Source: Climacium dendroides (taxonomy: Eukaryota; Streptophyta; Bryopsida; Hypnales; Climaciaceae). From it: a DNA stretch of 64,000 nucleotides. The stretch is taken from assembly GCA_950106755.1 (NCBI GenBank), contig OX467092.1:6820001-6884000 (forward strand). The letters run 5' to 3'. The translations under genes and the position numbers were made by a program. Of the stretch, positions 1 to 11,398 are shown in pieces. Below the pieces are notes generated by a model, which was given only the letters and a program-made list of their open reading frames with translations, made no database searches and was not told where the DNA came from. Within the stretch, counting starts at the first letter, position 1. Every line of letters starts with the position of its first letter.

Positions 1-558
1 AACCTTATATCCTAAATCCCAAAACAAAAATTCTACTTAAAGTGGCACATGATCTATATTGTCCCATTTAACCCCTAAACAACCAAGTTGCGTTTTTTTG
101 ACATCATAGCAATTTTGACAGCTCACTACAAATAGAATTTTTATTTTCTTTCTTTGAAATTTTCACACAACGTGGGGATGAGGTTTTTCCTTAAGGTCCA
201 ATAATTTTCATAACTTTTGACTACATGATTAAAAAGTTATTGTATGATATGTAGTTTTTTTCTTTAGTCAGGCAATTGGGCAAATCTACAAATTAGAAAA
301 ATCACTTTTACAAAAATAAAGATTTTTAATCATTTTTTCAAGATTTACATTTATATGTGGAAAGCTTTGAATAATTCTATTTTGACGAATGAGATGAAAG
401 TTATGAGGAATTTTAGTTTGTAGCAATTTTAGATTCTCCACTCTAAAATTTTGAACTTAAAGTTCTTGAATTAACTCAATCTTCAATATTTTTTGGAAAA
501 ATAAATTAATAGGATACAGATTGTTTATTACAACATTACAATCACTAAAATTGGCATT

Positions 559-715
559 TTTCAATTTCATAATTAAATTTTGTACTTTGAATCGTTCTCT
601 ACTTTTTTCTACCTACTATTTTTTCCTATATATTGTACAATTCCAAATGATCTGAAATTTTTCAAGTATGTAATCAACTTGCCTTGAAGAATGAATCTAA
701 AGAAGTACCACTATT
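559..715 (+). repeat. Dispersed repeat, also at 54851-54990
   Basis: The two stretches align over most of their length, sharing for example a run that reads TTGTACAATT(A/C)CAAATGATCT and a later CAACTTGCCTT. No terminal repeats or coding capacity are visible, so the class of element is unknown. Confidence 0.6.
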
Positions 716-2630
716 TTGGAATTTTTTTTATGCAAATATGACTTTGTGAAGTGTTATTGTCCTATTTTTCACAATACCAAAAAAATGAGTTTTGTCAATT
801 CAAATGTAAATATCTTGCAATCCATATGGTAGAAATTTCTGAATTTGTTTCCCACATCTTTTTAAACTAGCATACTACAAGGTCCTATGGTTACAAATGC
901 CCCCAAACATTTTTTTTTCCTAAACTTTGTACTTATACTAGAAATGGCACTTTTGGAGCATTTTTGGTGAAGACATAGTCAAAGAACTTTAAAAGTTAAC
1001 TCCTAAAGAGCTGAGGCACATTTTGGATAGAAATTCTGAAAAATTGTTACCTTTTAGCCTTTAGGGTAGTAAAGAAGAATTTTTTTTTAAATGATTTTTT
1101 CTCAATTTAAAGGTACCAAACTATTATGGAAATGTGTGGAAAAAAATTTAGAAACTTTGGTTGCATAGATTGAAAGATTATAACGTTTGAATTTAGAAAA
1201 GAAATTCAATCCTACTCGATAGGGACAACATACTTTAGCTCCTTTTAGAATGAAATTTTTACACTATACATGATTATTTTGCTAGTATCATATTAGTTAT
1301 GTACCTACCAACTTTTAGAAGTAGTTTTGCACATGTTGCTTGGGCTACTTGAAAATTTAGGGTAGAATAACTTTTGATCTAGGCACCCAATTAGGAAAAA
1401 ATCATATTCCCTCTAAAGAGGTATATGTTCACACCTTGTGTCAAAATGTTGTAAACATTTGACTTTGTGTGTAAATACCCAAGATCTTTTGTATACGTTG
1501 AACAATCATTTGGTCCTTTAGGGGGTTAATAGTATAGACTAGTATGCCATGTGCCATTGCCACAATTGTTAGTATGTCATTTGTGATTGCTATAAAGGTA
1601 TTTGATCATCTTTTATTAAATCTTTATTCATGTCCATTTTTTAATTCTTTGTTTTTCAAAGGTGTCCTTTAGGAAGGGTGGAAAAAATCCAAAGTGTCCC
1701 TAGGAAGGAGGAAACCAAATAGAACATGTTGTGGATAGTGCCCATACTTCCAATTTTTGTAGTTTCAAATTCAAAGTTTTCCCTTGATTCCATGTTTTTT
1801 ACTTCATTGAGCTAACAACCTAGCACATATCATGATGACGACCTATTTCCAACTACTTAAGCAATTTAGCCTATCTATGGTACAAGGAAGGTTGAGGATA
1901 AAATTTTCCCATGTAGAAAGATAGATTTAAGAAGGATTTTTGACATTTTTTCCCCTTATCATGAATTTTTTTCGTGAAGATTTTGTTTATCCTATTCTTG
2001 ATGTGTAGGCAAACCAATTTCCAACTATAGGTTCTTTACAAAACCGATATAGGTAATCATTGTGGCTTTCAATGTACATGTTATGATCATTTTATGCTTT
2101 TAATGTAAAGTAGCTAATTCATTTCTAACCACTTAAGCAACTAGGCATATTTGGAGTTCAGTTTTTTTGAGTGCAAATTTTTTTCCATATACTGAAATAG
2201 AGATTGGAAGGATTGTATATTTTTCCAAACTTTTATTATATAAAATACAACTATTATTAATTTTTCAATAAAAGATTTTCTTTCAACAGTAATATAGATC
2301 TTTCAATTTCTGACCAAGGGCTGATTGCAAAATCGACCAAGGGCTGATTGCAATATTGATAGCCTTACAGCCAATCATGCTTCAAACTCCACTACAACTA
2401 CTCTTCAAACTCCACCACAACTTTACATAAAGAAAGCACAACTTCATGGAAAGAAAGAAGCCTATAGATTAGAAATGGGATGATGAGTCGGCTACTCTAA
2501 GATGTGAGAATGGGTTGACGGTTGTAAATGGGTTGACTGCTTTACAGACCACTAATTTCACCGCTCAGATTTCATTGGAATGTTTGACCAACAAACAAGG
2601 CGTTAACGTTCGAAGGATTGGTTGCAAGAC

Positions 2631-2647
2631 CTAAACCCTAAACCCTG
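2631..2647 (+). repeat. Short telomere-like repeat (CCCTAAA)
   Basis: The stretch reads CTAAACCCTAAACCCTG, about two units of the plant-type telomere repeat. It may be a telo-box-like promoter motif or chance. It is too short to be an old telomere. Confidence 0.45.
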
Positions 2648-3617
2648 CAATCCATAAAAAAGGGAAGAATTTTATGACCAAAATTATTTGGCAACTAAAC
2701 CATGTTACTTTGCAGATCAGCATTCTCCTCAAATTCAGCATTAATCCTTGAAAGACGGATTGGTGGCCGTGGAAATCATCCCTTCGGTTACCACATGAAT
2801 CATTCACTTAAAAAATTGCAAAAGCACTCTTTGAAAGTCAAACTATTATAGAAGACCTTCCCTTTTCACAGCAAAATTTCAAAGATGAATAGTTGTACTT
2901 CTCTCCTACAATCCTACTAGAAGGATTCTCTGTTATCCATCAGACAAAAAATGACCTCCTTGATGTTTAAGGGTTAAGTTGTCCTTTTGCAATAATTTTA
3001 TTCCACAATTAGAAAAATCTACATGTCTTGCTTTGAAGGACTAGGGGTCCATCTTCCAATGTAGGTACCTCCAAACCACCGTTTTTTGCTATTGTGCCTA
3101 GTTGCTATTATTATTATTATTAAACTGGTCAAATTTTCATATTTCCTTGTTGGCAAGTAAAAGGAGGTCCCAATGCATCAAAGAACGTGTCACTTGCTCA
3201 TTGTAATTATGCAAAAAATTATAAAGAGTCAAAGTTTTTTGGTAGATGTTCTAGAATCATTTCTTCAATATATGTACATATTGATTTGGAGATGTATACA
3301 GAGTAATGATGGCAGTTTTAAGTAGGGTGCGATATTGGGTGTGCCCATGCACCTTGATTTTGTTAGTTTCCAGCTCAATTTTTGATTAACCACCAAATCT
3401 AGAAAACTAGGGGTCCATTGATGTATAGTCATGGTATTTCAAAATATTTTACCTTGCATAATAAGGTAGGAGGTTTTAAAAGCGTACGTATTCTAAAACC
3501 AACAACCTCCTCGAATGTACACTATTTGTACATGTTGCTTTTTCATAGCCTCAAGCAATGTTCAAACAATGCACATTTTAGGAGGTGGTCGATTTTAGAG
3601 CCCTATGCCATTTCAAC

Positions 3618-3750
3618 TTCAAAATTTCATAATTAATTCTACAAAGCTCCAAAAAATATGAAACGACTTGGGTTAGATGCCAATTCCTCTCGTCTTTCAA
3701 GGAAAATTTACTGAAAAACATTTCAAGAAGTTTCACATTCCCGAAATTCA
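3618..3750 (+). repeat. Dispersed repeat family, three copies in the window
   Basis: It matches 23600-23735 on the same strand and 41430-41575 on the opposite strand. All three share a core around AAATATGAAA(C/T)GA followed by TTAGATGCCAA and a downstream AAATTTACT. The minus-strand copy continues, after a gap, into a second segment (41262-41405) that matches 15621-15775, so these are probably pieces of one longer, decayed element. No open frame survives. Confidence 0.6.
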
Positions 3751-4393
3751 GTTTCAGCTCTTAGGTGTGCGATTTATGAACCTCCTACCTTATTGCAACT
3801 AAAGGTATGCATGCCTTGTGTTGTTGTTCGTTCTATTTGACTGCCATTCATTTCCAGTACCTATTTTCATATTTCTAGTTAGGTCTTCTGCCTTTGGTTG
3901 ACAATATCAAATGCTCCTGATCTTACGTTGTGGAAATTTAAAAAAAAAATCTCTCCTCCAGGGACTGGTTCCCTTACTTCTTCCCCTTTCAATGGAATTG
4001 ATCTATTTGTTTAAAAAAAAAATTCTCCTGATCTACATTTGCGCACATTGACAGTCACTTGAATTTGCACATGGTCTTGAGAGTTCCAACTTTCACAGAT
4101 TGTTGGAGAGGATTGAATGTCTGCAGACTCTAAACTGTTCAAATTTGTGGGAAATACAAGACTGAAGAATCACAAGAATGAAGGACAAATTTCTAGAGAG
4201 GACGATGGAGCAAACAAATGGAGAATTTCGAAGAGGAAAAAAGCAAACTTCTTTATACACACAGAAAAGAGACCTTCTACGCACGCAGTGACAGTGATCA
4301 ACAAAACATTCAAAACTGAAACCATTACAGTGCTGATTGTCGAAAGAGTAATGAGATCCCCTCACACAGTAAGTTCACTATCCGATCTCTCCC

Positions 4394-7113
4394 TCACGGC
4401 GCGATCACCGTCGACAACCCCATGCCACTATTCTCGGCGGCCGTCGTGAACGCATCATCCCACTCTTCCAAGCCAAACTTCCCCACCACTCGAGCACCAG
4501 CGCCTTCCCCAAGCTTCAGCACCCCAGTCTCCACCATCTTGGTGAGGCCTGCGATCACCTCCCGTTTGTACATCCACGTCCCCTTGAGCAACAAGTTGCG
4601 GTGCATGATGGCGGAGATGGGGAGGGGCACCTTCTCCTGGATCCCACCCATGAAGCTCACGCGCCCCTCGGGGCGGAGAGCAAGGATCGCGGCTTCGATG
4701 TAATTCGATTTGGCCGCCATGGGAGGACTGATTTCAAAAAACGCATCGATCGAGCCGAAGCGTTGGAGGGCTTTCAGGTCAACCTGCACAACGGCGAACG
4801 AACAAGCATGCGATTATAGTGAACTCGGCAACCACCGCAGAGACAACATTCAAATCCTTCTTCCACATAAATATAGAGACTTGCATGTTTGGAAATTTCA
4901 GTCGGGATTGTTAAATGTCATGTTAAGATTCACGTTTGAAAAACAAAACACAAAAAGAATTCTTCCTACAAATTTTATCGCAATTCAAAGGCGATGCACT
5001 TGAAGTCTAGTTAGAAATTCCTTGCAACTCTTCGCTGCACAGTGTGCGGTCATTGGGGGGTGATACAAATTTTTGTTTCCATCATAATTGAGTTGGTAGT
5101 TGAATTGTGTGGTTACTATGTGGTATTTAACATCAAATGTTTTGTGGTTCTTGGATGTGTGCGGTAAATGGCCGGTTTACTCTAGTTGACTACAGAAGTT
5201 GAAACATCAATTTTTCATTTGTCTATTTTAAAGATTTCATTAAAGCATTGATGGTTTTAAATAAAAGGGTTGTGTGTTAAAAGAATTGGTGTTAGTTTCA
5301 AGGCGACAATGATAATATCAACATGGCATTTTGAGGGATATCAACAAATACAAATTCAACACAAAACCATTTTTAGACCACGGGTACTTTTTCATCTAGT
5401 TTAGTTGCCTACCTCTACATCACCCGTAATAGGGACCACCTCCACTCGCTCGCTTGCGGCTTTGAGTTTCCGCAACGCATCCACATTGCGCCCCATGGCA
5501 ATTACGCGAGCTCCCATGGCAAGTGCCACATGCACCGCAGCACCGCCAAACGACCCGGTTGCGGGGGCGACAATGATGGTCTCCCTAGGTAGAAGATTGA
5601 TGTCTCTTAGTCCCCCATAAGGCACCAAGAGTATGGTGATGTACAACAAGCTCTCAAGTTGGTACCCTAGCCCACCCTCTTTGACAGGGCCTAGCAACCG
5701 CTTCTCATCCAACACAGAACAATTCTCAAGGGGAACCTGGTTTCATTTTCCAATTTTCAAAGATAGAAATCAAGTACAATCTTAATCATATCACCGATGA
5801 AATTATTTGTGTCTATGAATGTGAACAAAACATGTCTTTCCCTTGAAGTATGTTTGGAGATTAGAAGAAAAAGTCATGTCATCCTAGCTTACATAATGTT
5901 CTTTTTCAAGTGTAAGAATGTTACTCATTTTTGTACAAGGAAATCAAAAACAAAGACTCAAAAGTTTGATATTTAGAGCACAAAGCATGATTCAAGATTT
6001 AAATCCATGTTTTTTCTATGCATCAAATTTATCAATCCTATTAGTGCAAGTTGAAATAAATCAAGATTGTACTATTCTTCACAAAATATTATTTTTGAAG
6101 TGACACTAATCATATAGATCATAACCACTAAGTAGGATAGTAAACCTCCAAACCGCAAAGACAATCTAAACTAGGCCAATTGTTGATCCAATTTCAAAAC
6201 CCCTAAAAGTCAACCATTAAGAGTCCTTAAATTGAACCTTCAATTAGGCCCTAAAGGTATATTTGCACCTGGTGTTAAAAGTATTGTTACTGAGGGTCTT
6301 AGGAATGAATTTAGATCTATCTTGGACCAGATTCACATTCCAAACAACACTTCTAACACCAAATGTGAACATACCTTACGACTTTATACTAAAGGTTGAT
6401 TCAGTTCTTTTCTACATCACATGATTACTTACATGACTTGACACCCAAAAATTAAGCCCAAGTGCTAAAATTTGGATGGTCATCTATCCTTGATCCAATT
6501 TTTCTACTTGGACCTGATTTGAGTTGACCCTATGTTTGTAAATTGGATCAACTTGGGATTGGGGTTGGGGCCTCTTATAAAGTCACCCTCCCCAAACTCC
6601 AAAACCCCAAAACCAAACTTCAAAAACTTCAAAACCCAACAACCCCCAAAACCCCAAAACTTCAAAAACTTCAAAACCCAACAACCCACCCACCTTAGCA
6701 TACTCCGCGAACGTGGCGTCCCTCCACTCCCCGTGCATGAGCTTCCTGCTCCCCGTCGTGAACCCCTCGTGCACTCCCGCCAAGAAAATCGCCCCCGTGG
6801 GATCATCTCTGCTCCGGATCGTCGAGTCCACCAGCACCAGCTGCCCTGGCGTCAGCTTCGTCGCATCGGCTCCCACCGCGACCACTCGCCCAATGGCGCT
6901 GCTGCCGATCACCAGCGGCGTCGGGAAGGCGAACTTGCGAGTGCCGTCGTAAATCTCGCGCATGTAAGGGATCACGGCCGCGGCTAAGATGCGGACGACG
7001 GCGCTTCCTGGGGTGGGGAGGGGCGTGGGGAGCGTCTGCACTGAAGGAGGCGAGCTCGTGGAGGAAAGCACCAGGGCGCGGTGGGTGGGGGGAAGGCCGT
7101 GATCGGAAGCCAT
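4394..7113 (-). CDS. Zinc-free medium-chain alcohol dehydrogenase-like protein, copy 1 (3 exons)
   Basis: The exons, in coding order, are 7113-6694, 5736-5413 and 4783-4394. Both introns are phase 0 with GT-AG ends, and the product has 377 residues. Residues 1-140 form a GroES-like half. Residues about 193-208 hold the nucleotide-binding loop (VAPATGSFGG), followed by VIAMGRN. Later MGGI and VGKFGLEEW are typical of medium-chain dehydrogenases/reductases. The usual catalytic zinc ligands are absent (IGSSAIG stands where GHE would be) and there is no four-cysteine structural-zinc lobe, so this is probably an NAD(P)H-dependent oxidoreductase of unknown substrate. From memory, the closest family is common in ascomycete fungi, so old horizontal transfer is possible; this is inference. 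The start is the first ATG in frame with the conserved N-terminus, shared with the copy at 17315-19138. All three exons are open, so the gene looks functional. Confidence 0.85.
6600..6693 (-). repeat. Short tandem repeat at the 5' end of intron 1
   Basis: Immediately after the donor site of dehydrogenase copy 1, a unit of about 41 bp containing ACTTCAAAAACTTCAAAACC (plus-strand reading) occurs twice, with further partial copies. It is absent from the matching intron of copy 2. It keeps the exon 1 frame open past the splice site, which makes a simple open-frame view misleadingly long. Confidence 0.75.
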
Positions 7114-8500
7114 GGCGGGGGGATGCAAGGCAATCGAGTTTGGATGATTTGCAGGTTGTGTTGGATTTGGTAACGAACCTGCAATTCATCACGGAACAGA
7201 ACTTGTGAGAAATGGGAGGAATTGGGGAGGAATGGGAAGAAATTTGGGGGTGGGATTGGGAGGAATCGTATGAGAGAATTGGGAGGACTTGGGAAATGGG
7301 AACCCGAATTGGGAGGAATTTCTGAGTAATTAGGAGGAATTGGAAGAAATTTGGGAGGAATTGGGAGGTTTGAGACCCTTTCGGAAATGGTAAACTGTAT
7401 TTGTAAACAGGGATCTACAGTTAAGCTTGCATTGCGTTTTTCAGTGAGTTCAATTCCATGGGAAAATTCGATTGAAACTGTAGTGACAGGAAGTCCATAT
7501 GGTTTTCACAACGTTCTTTGAACTGGTCTAGGTAGTAATGGCAATCCAGGACTATGGCTGTCAGAAATATTGTGAAATCGATTATGTTCAAATTGCCAAG
7601 TAGGACTGTACTTTGATGACTATGGCCTCCATTGCCATCACTGAACATAATGCTAATGACATTATTGACTCTAACAAAATGTGATCCTTCCACCATTCAA
7701 ATTTGGTACCTAATGTGCCCAAACCAACTGCAGGATCCGGAAAATCCTGTTAGTCTTCATGGCCCGTCACAAGAGCAATTCTAAAACCTTAGAAATTGTG
7801 CATACAGGCAGCATGCCATTGAGGTACTCCATACCCATACAAACAAACGAAGCAGCTCAGTGACTCTAATTCCTCTCCACACACATTTTCCCCCCCCCCT
7901 CCCTTCACTGAAACTCATGAAGAAATGCTCACAGTAAACAAGATACAGAACCCAAGTACTCACTGTTGAGAGTCGGCGATCTCACCTGTTGCGTTTCTTC
8001 AACTCCACACAAAACACCTCAGTACACCAAAACACACGCCGATTTGCTTCCTCCAAGCTTCGAATGTGCATGCAATCCACACAATCACAAGCAAACTGTC
8101 TGGCGCCAGGTTTCAGCAGAGCTTCGCTCTTCCTTTCGCTCTTTTGGAGAATAATAAACGTACCATGTGATCGTCCATCAGGCGTTTGTTTAATTTATAC
8201 ATTCAAAAGCCTAGATCAGCTTGCTAAGTTAGCAAGTGAAGAAATTTACACTCATTTCCGCTCCACTACTGTTCATTCAAGCCAAGTGTCTCTTCCGAAT
8301 TCCGTAGTCTCTAAAAGCACCATGTGCCTCTCCTTCCTCTCGTCTTTCTCAGAAAAAACTCGATTCAAAATTTCAACGGAGGAAAGCATTTCCTGAGGTA
8401 CTCCGAAGCCTTCGACTCCAAGGCACTGCTCCTTCCCTTCTTCTTTCTCACATGAAAATTCCATTGGAACCTTTAAAGGATGGACCAAAAGAGTTTTAGG
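7114..8500 (-). promoter_or_regulatory. Upstream region of dehydrogenase copy 1, conserved with copy 2
   Basis: This flank aligns in several blocks with 19139-21510 upstream of the second dehydrogenase. Matching blocks include the G-rich repeat just before the ATG, a block near 7405-7790, and one near 7906-8155. That block has a 27-base run (7963-7989, centred on GAGAGTCGGCGATCTC) that is identical in both copies, and the 12-base GTCTGGCGCCAG. A further block at 8270-8470 is open in the same minus frame in both copies. It probably holds the promoter and 5' UTR, perhaps with a leader intron. An unrecognised small gene cannot be excluded. Confidence 0.5.
7205..7380 (+). repeat. Degenerate GGGAGGAATT repeat before the dehydrogenase start
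   Basis: Roughly ten loose copies of TTGGGAGGAATT (AATTCCTCCCAA on the coding strand) lie 90-270 bases upstream of the ATG. The same kind of array occupies the same place in copy 2 (19240-19400), so it predates the duplication or grew in parallel. Confidence 0.7.
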
Positions 8501-8599
8501 GTTTAACCCCTAAATGATGGACCTATGACTGCTGATTTCAAGCCTCACTGTCATCACTCAGTTTGTTGCTATTTTGCAACAAGATATGTATGAAAAAAA

Positions 8600-8990
8600 T
8601 TTAATTTATTTTTCAGAGATGAAACAAAATGTCTTCTTTGTTTCATCAAAATTTTAGATTTTTTTGTGAATTTTTGTAGATATAATGAAGAAAAATCATA
8701 TCAAATAGAAAATGATTTCAAAAAGTCTGAAAATTTCAGCATGTGTGCATATTATAGTGATGAACAACATGGTGTAAACTCATTTTCCGTGCCATTCCAT
8801 AATTAGAACGTAGTAGACATTGAAAATACATCCAAAGTTCAAACTGCAATAAAAAAATTGATTATTAGGAATTTCTTCAAAATTCAAATTGGAGTAGAAA
8901 ACTAAAGTGAATGAACTTTTATTTTGTTAATTGGGCTTAAATTCAAAAAATATCATTTTTGTAGAGAAATTTCAGATTTAAAGCAAGGAG
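8600..8990 (+). repeat. Dispersed AT-rich repeat, also at 20040-20440 and 13610-13790
   Basis: The three stretches share an ordered series of short matches: a run near ATTCATATC(C/A)AATA, then TTATAGTGA(T/A)GAACA, then a block ending in TTTTATTT(T/A)GTTA. The 20.0-kb member sits in DNA that copy 2 of the dehydrogenase flank has and copy 1 lacks at that place, so it probably arrived by insertion. Class unknown. Confidence 0.5.
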
Positions 8991-9550
8991 CAACAATTTT
9001 CAAAAATACACTAAAACAACATATTTTGTGATCCCTTTTTTTAGTAACTTCTCATTTATGTCAAGACAAACAATAGGATAACTCCAAACTCAACTAGATT
9101 ATCTTCATAACCCAACATGAAAGGTCAACAAGAAAGAAGTGGATGAAAAATTGCTTCCCAGCTCTCTACAATTCAAGAAACATTCATCCAAAAGCCACAA
9201 AATGGCCTCGTCGTCATTCTTGGGTTAAAAATTGGCCCATGCTATGAATAATATCATGTACTCACAAAAGCGCGCATTTGATATCAGAATCAGAGTCAGC
9301 ATCACGTGTGTTGGTAATTCCATGTTAATAGAACATGTGAAATTTCTATGAAATTGGAGAAAAGAAAAAGACCTGAACCTCAGTTTCAATTTAAATATCC
9401 TGGTGTGTTAAAAGGGAGCAGTTTTGGGATCAAGGATAGCTGGTGGAATTGGGAAAAAACCCAGTTGCAATTTTGAAAGCATCAGGGAAAAAAAATGGTG
9501 AAGAAATCTGTAAAATAGAGCTAATTATAAAGCGTGTACAATGCAGGACC

Positions 9551-9768
9551 ACTACACTAATGATGATAAATAGTGTTACCTACATTAATTTATTTTAAAA
9601 AGTCATAAGTTTTGACTCTTGATGAATATTTTTACCAACTATGGATGTAGAATTTTCCCACTTAGAATGACACTAGGATTTATGATTTTCGTAAAAATAT
9701 TTATGAAGAGTAAAAACTTATAGCATTTCTAAAGTATGGGTAACACTATTTATCATCATTAGTGTAGT
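9551..9768. mobile_element. Foldback (MITE-like) element with 30-bp inverted ends
   Basis: The left end 9551-9580 (ACTACACTAATGATG...) is the exact reverse complement of 9739-9768. The interior also pairs imperfectly, so the whole 218 bp can fold into a long hairpin. It has no coding capacity and no clear target duplication, so the superfamily is uncertain. Confidence 0.75.
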
Positions 9769-10839
9769 TGGAGTTTGGGAAAAACACGGGACAAGAACTC
9801 CTTGGAGCACCAGAATTGAGGTTCAATGGAGTTTGGGGTCATGTTTCTTTTGTACTATTCTTAGTCTAATCCTTAAACGTTGAGGCAAACATTTGGTGTC
9901 CAATGGATGACTGAGAATCTTTTAGTGTAGGATAGGAGTGCAACTATTCATCTTCGGAATTGTGTTGTGAAAAGTGGAGATCTTCTACGGTTCTTTGAAT
10001 TCCAATGAGCTCTTTTGGATTTTTTTAGACCAATGATTCCCACGATATTAAAATCGATGATTTTTTACGGTCACCAATCCGTCGTTTAAAGGTTAAACCT
10101 TCTTCTAACACATGTTTACAAACTTTACGATCACCTGTAATGTCTACTTGGAGTAAAATACTTGAAAAACTACTGCAACATGGGAATTGAAAGAAAATAG
10201 TTGGTAAAATTCAAAAAAATATCCCATATGGTTGGACTTTGCAGGGGGTGTTGTGTAAAAAGAATTCGGTGAGAGCTTTTGATGTTAAAGCAGTTAACTT
10301 ACTCAATTCTAGGAGTGTGTACCCAACTCACATGTCTCTTCACTACATTTTGGTGTCGGTATTCCTCTTCATTCCAAGCAATGGTCGGAAAATAATGCGA
10401 GTTAAGGTAGAACTACTTGAATACCACCATTTACCCAATTCTACCACCTACAGGTTCCTCCCATTTTTGTCACTAACCCATCTATTACCACAACCTTATT
10501 AATCCTTCATCACGATGGCAATGCACTTCGGGAGCGAACACATCAGCCTACGTTTCAACAATGGTCTGGTCATGCTTCAACAAGGGTCTACTCATAGTTT
10601 TACATTTCAACTTTGAAAAATCACAAAAAATTCAATTCTTCTCGGAATGTCTTCATTCTTTTTGCAATTATCTTCTCTCAAACAATTCAATCTCTGAAAA
10701 ATATGAGAGCTGGCAAATAGCTTCTCTAAAAGTACCTAGATAAAAAAATCTGTGTGGTAATGGATAGTTTTACCTTAAGTGCTTATTTCATGTTGCTAGG
10801 AAAAGCTTTGAATGGATTAGAACAGGGTTTTTTATTTCA

Positions 10840-11398
10840 TTTATTTTAGGCAATGCAGAAAGCAATAATCACTAGAAGGATGAAGCTATTTACATCCATG
10901 AAAGTAGATGAAACTTGAAATATATGGAAGAATTTCATTTATTCATCCAAAACTATGTACATTCATCCAAAATGGAACGATATTGCCCGAGATTTGGTAG
11001 CAAATTGGTGATTTCATCCATTGAAAAACAAGAATATTTTGCCCAAGATTCCCTACTAGAAAAAAATTATTTCTTTTTAGTGAAGAATTGCTCAAATTAA
11101 AAATGTTGGACTAGAAATTCAAAAATAGTAGTTGATCCTTTATACTTGGTACTCCTTAAGATTTTTTTTTTCATTTTTTTAGGTAGTGCAGAAAGCGATA
11201 ATCACTGAAAGAATGAAGCTTTTTATATCCATGGAAATAGATGAAAATTGCAATTTAAGAATGAAATTTCATTTAGTCATCCCCAAAACCATATACATTT
11301 ATCCAAAATAGAGTGATATTGTTTCAAGATTGGGTAGCAAATTAGTGACTTCATCCACTAAAAAGTAGCAATGTTTCACCAAATACTCCCTACAATTA
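10840..11398 (+). repeat. Tandem duplication, about 335 bp apart
   Basis: The segment 10840-11062 is repeated, diverged, at 11175-11398. Shared landmarks are GCAGAAAGC(A/G)ATAATCACT, then GATGAAGCT/AATGAAGCT, then GGTAGCAAATT and a closing run ending in TCCCTAC. Open frames in it are not conserved between the copies. Confidence 0.7.

Larger units (their letters stand above)
1..4393. other. AT-rich intergenic DNA without a recognisable gene
   Basis: No reading frame here has a recognisable domain, a good codon pattern or a splice partner; the short open frames look random. The stretch holds members of dispersed repeats that recur elsewhere in the window (559-715, 3618-3750), a short telomere-like motif, and several copies of a TTAACCCCTAAA-type motif. 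I see no transposon protein remnants, tRNA or rRNA. Confidence 0.7.

Noticed and set aside
6583..6693. C-terminal extension of dehydrogenase exon 1 (GLLGFEVFEV...)
   Set aside because: It is intron: AAG|GTGGGT is a good donor, copy 2 diverges at the same point, and the following exon joins in phase.
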